Of a DNA stretch of 41,709 bases, positions 41,590 to 41,709 are shown piece by piece. The position numbers and the translations under genes are program-made. The first letter of the stretch is position 1, and the number at the start of each line of letters is the position of its first letter. The notes beneath the pieces were generated by a model. It was not told the DNA's origin, did no database searches, and saw nothing but the letters and a program-made list of their open reading frames with translations. This stretch comes from Legionella sp. GTDB taxonomy: Bacteria; Pseudomonadota; Gammaproteobacteria; Legionellales; Legionellaceae. The stretch covers positions 1-41,709 of the forward strand of contig JARLJR010000146.1 in assembly GCA_031291095.1 (NCBI GenBank), given 5' to 3'.

Positions 41590-41709
41590 GTCGAGTAACT
41601 ACTCCCCATTACTGAGGAGCAGTCCTCTAAGAACCGTGCATGCGAGTTTCTTCGCACACGGCTCAAGCCTTTTTAAGGCCACATTAAATGACCCAGCTTT
41701 TTACGCTTA
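41590..41709 (-). mobile_element. Group II intron, 3' end (body lies beyond the window)
   Basis: Reading the minus strand from the right edge, a 34-nt domain V is followed by a domain VI hairpin (ctgctcc ... ggagtag, with one G-U pair) and the end ttactcgac at about 41590. The A seven bases before that end is a candidate branch point. The reverse-transcriptase ORF and 5' domains would lie at higher coordinates outside the window. Confidence 0.75.
41631..41664 (-). ncRNA. Group II intron domain V
   Basis: On the minus strand, gagccgtgtgcgaagaaact continues to cgcatgcacggttc, 34 nt. It has the AGC catalytic triad, a GAAA-type tetraloop and an inner bulge, matching the canonical domain V of group II introns almost base for base in length and pairing. 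Confidence 0.85.

Noticed and set aside
1-41709. tRNA, rRNA, CRISPR arrays or prophage modules
   Set aside because: No cloverleaf ending, regularly spaced repeats or phage structural genes were noticed on reading either strand.

Overview
The window is about 41.7 kb of AT-rich DNA that reads as a Legionella or very close relative. The grounds are established traits of that genus seen here: many singleton host-directed proteins (a Ykt6-like SNARE, a CE-clan-like protease, an ADP-ribosyltransferase-like protein, ankyrin fragments), a Lcl/DUF1566-type fragment, secreted chitinase and metalloprotease, and numerous small palindromic repeats. No tRNA, rRNA or CRISPR array was seen.

Layout. 1-790: the 5' part of an IS256-family transposase with one IS end. 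838-5999 (minus): two gene pairs, each a secreted enzyme with an outer-membrane barrel protein (M12-type metalloprotease + barrel; GH18 chitinase + barrel). 6480-12340: housekeeping and accessory genes (saccharopine-dehydrogenase-like reductase, a small gene under a Fur box, a TrhA/HlyIII membrane protein, a secreted amidase, a GNAT, a YhhQ-type transporter). 12479-12625: a short element with perfect inverted ends.

12713-17849 (minus) is the most striking metabolic block. It is a tightly packed operon encoding an alpha-oxoamine synthase, a single protein joining a fatty-acyl-AMP ligase, an acyl carrier domain and phosphosulfolactate synthase (ComA), then 2-phosphosulfolactate phosphatase (ComB) and a small DUF6356 protein. 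Together they suggest that sulfite fixed onto phosphoenolpyruvate feeds a sulfonated amino-acid-derived lipid (capnine/sulfonolipid-like) or signal. A LysE-type exporter lies just upstream. The lipid product is inferred, and the cysteate-forming steps are not in the window.

18900-26709: a predicted cysteine protease effector, then a cluster of small envelope/stress proteins (DUF883, DUF3309, PRC-barrel, CsbD, tiny membrane peptide), a broken DUF1566 gene, a DUF4189 protein, a large helical unknown, and a second stress cluster with a glycine-zipper protein and another DUF3309. 27040-31501: NhaA antiporter, unknowns, a barrel protein and a ParD/RelE-type toxin-antitoxin pair.

31563-41408: Maf pyrophosphatase, then an effector-like region: a full-length prokaryotic mimic of the eukaryotic R-SNARE Ykt6 with a C-terminal CaaX box, a frameshifted PhyH remnant, an ADP-ribosyltransferase-like protein, an ankyrin gene split by a stop codon, a class-C beta-lactamase-like hydrolase, a long low-complexity protein, HigBA, a truncated serine recombinase and a TraB/TIKI-like unknown. 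The right edge holds the 3' end (domains V and VI) of a group II intron on the minus strand.
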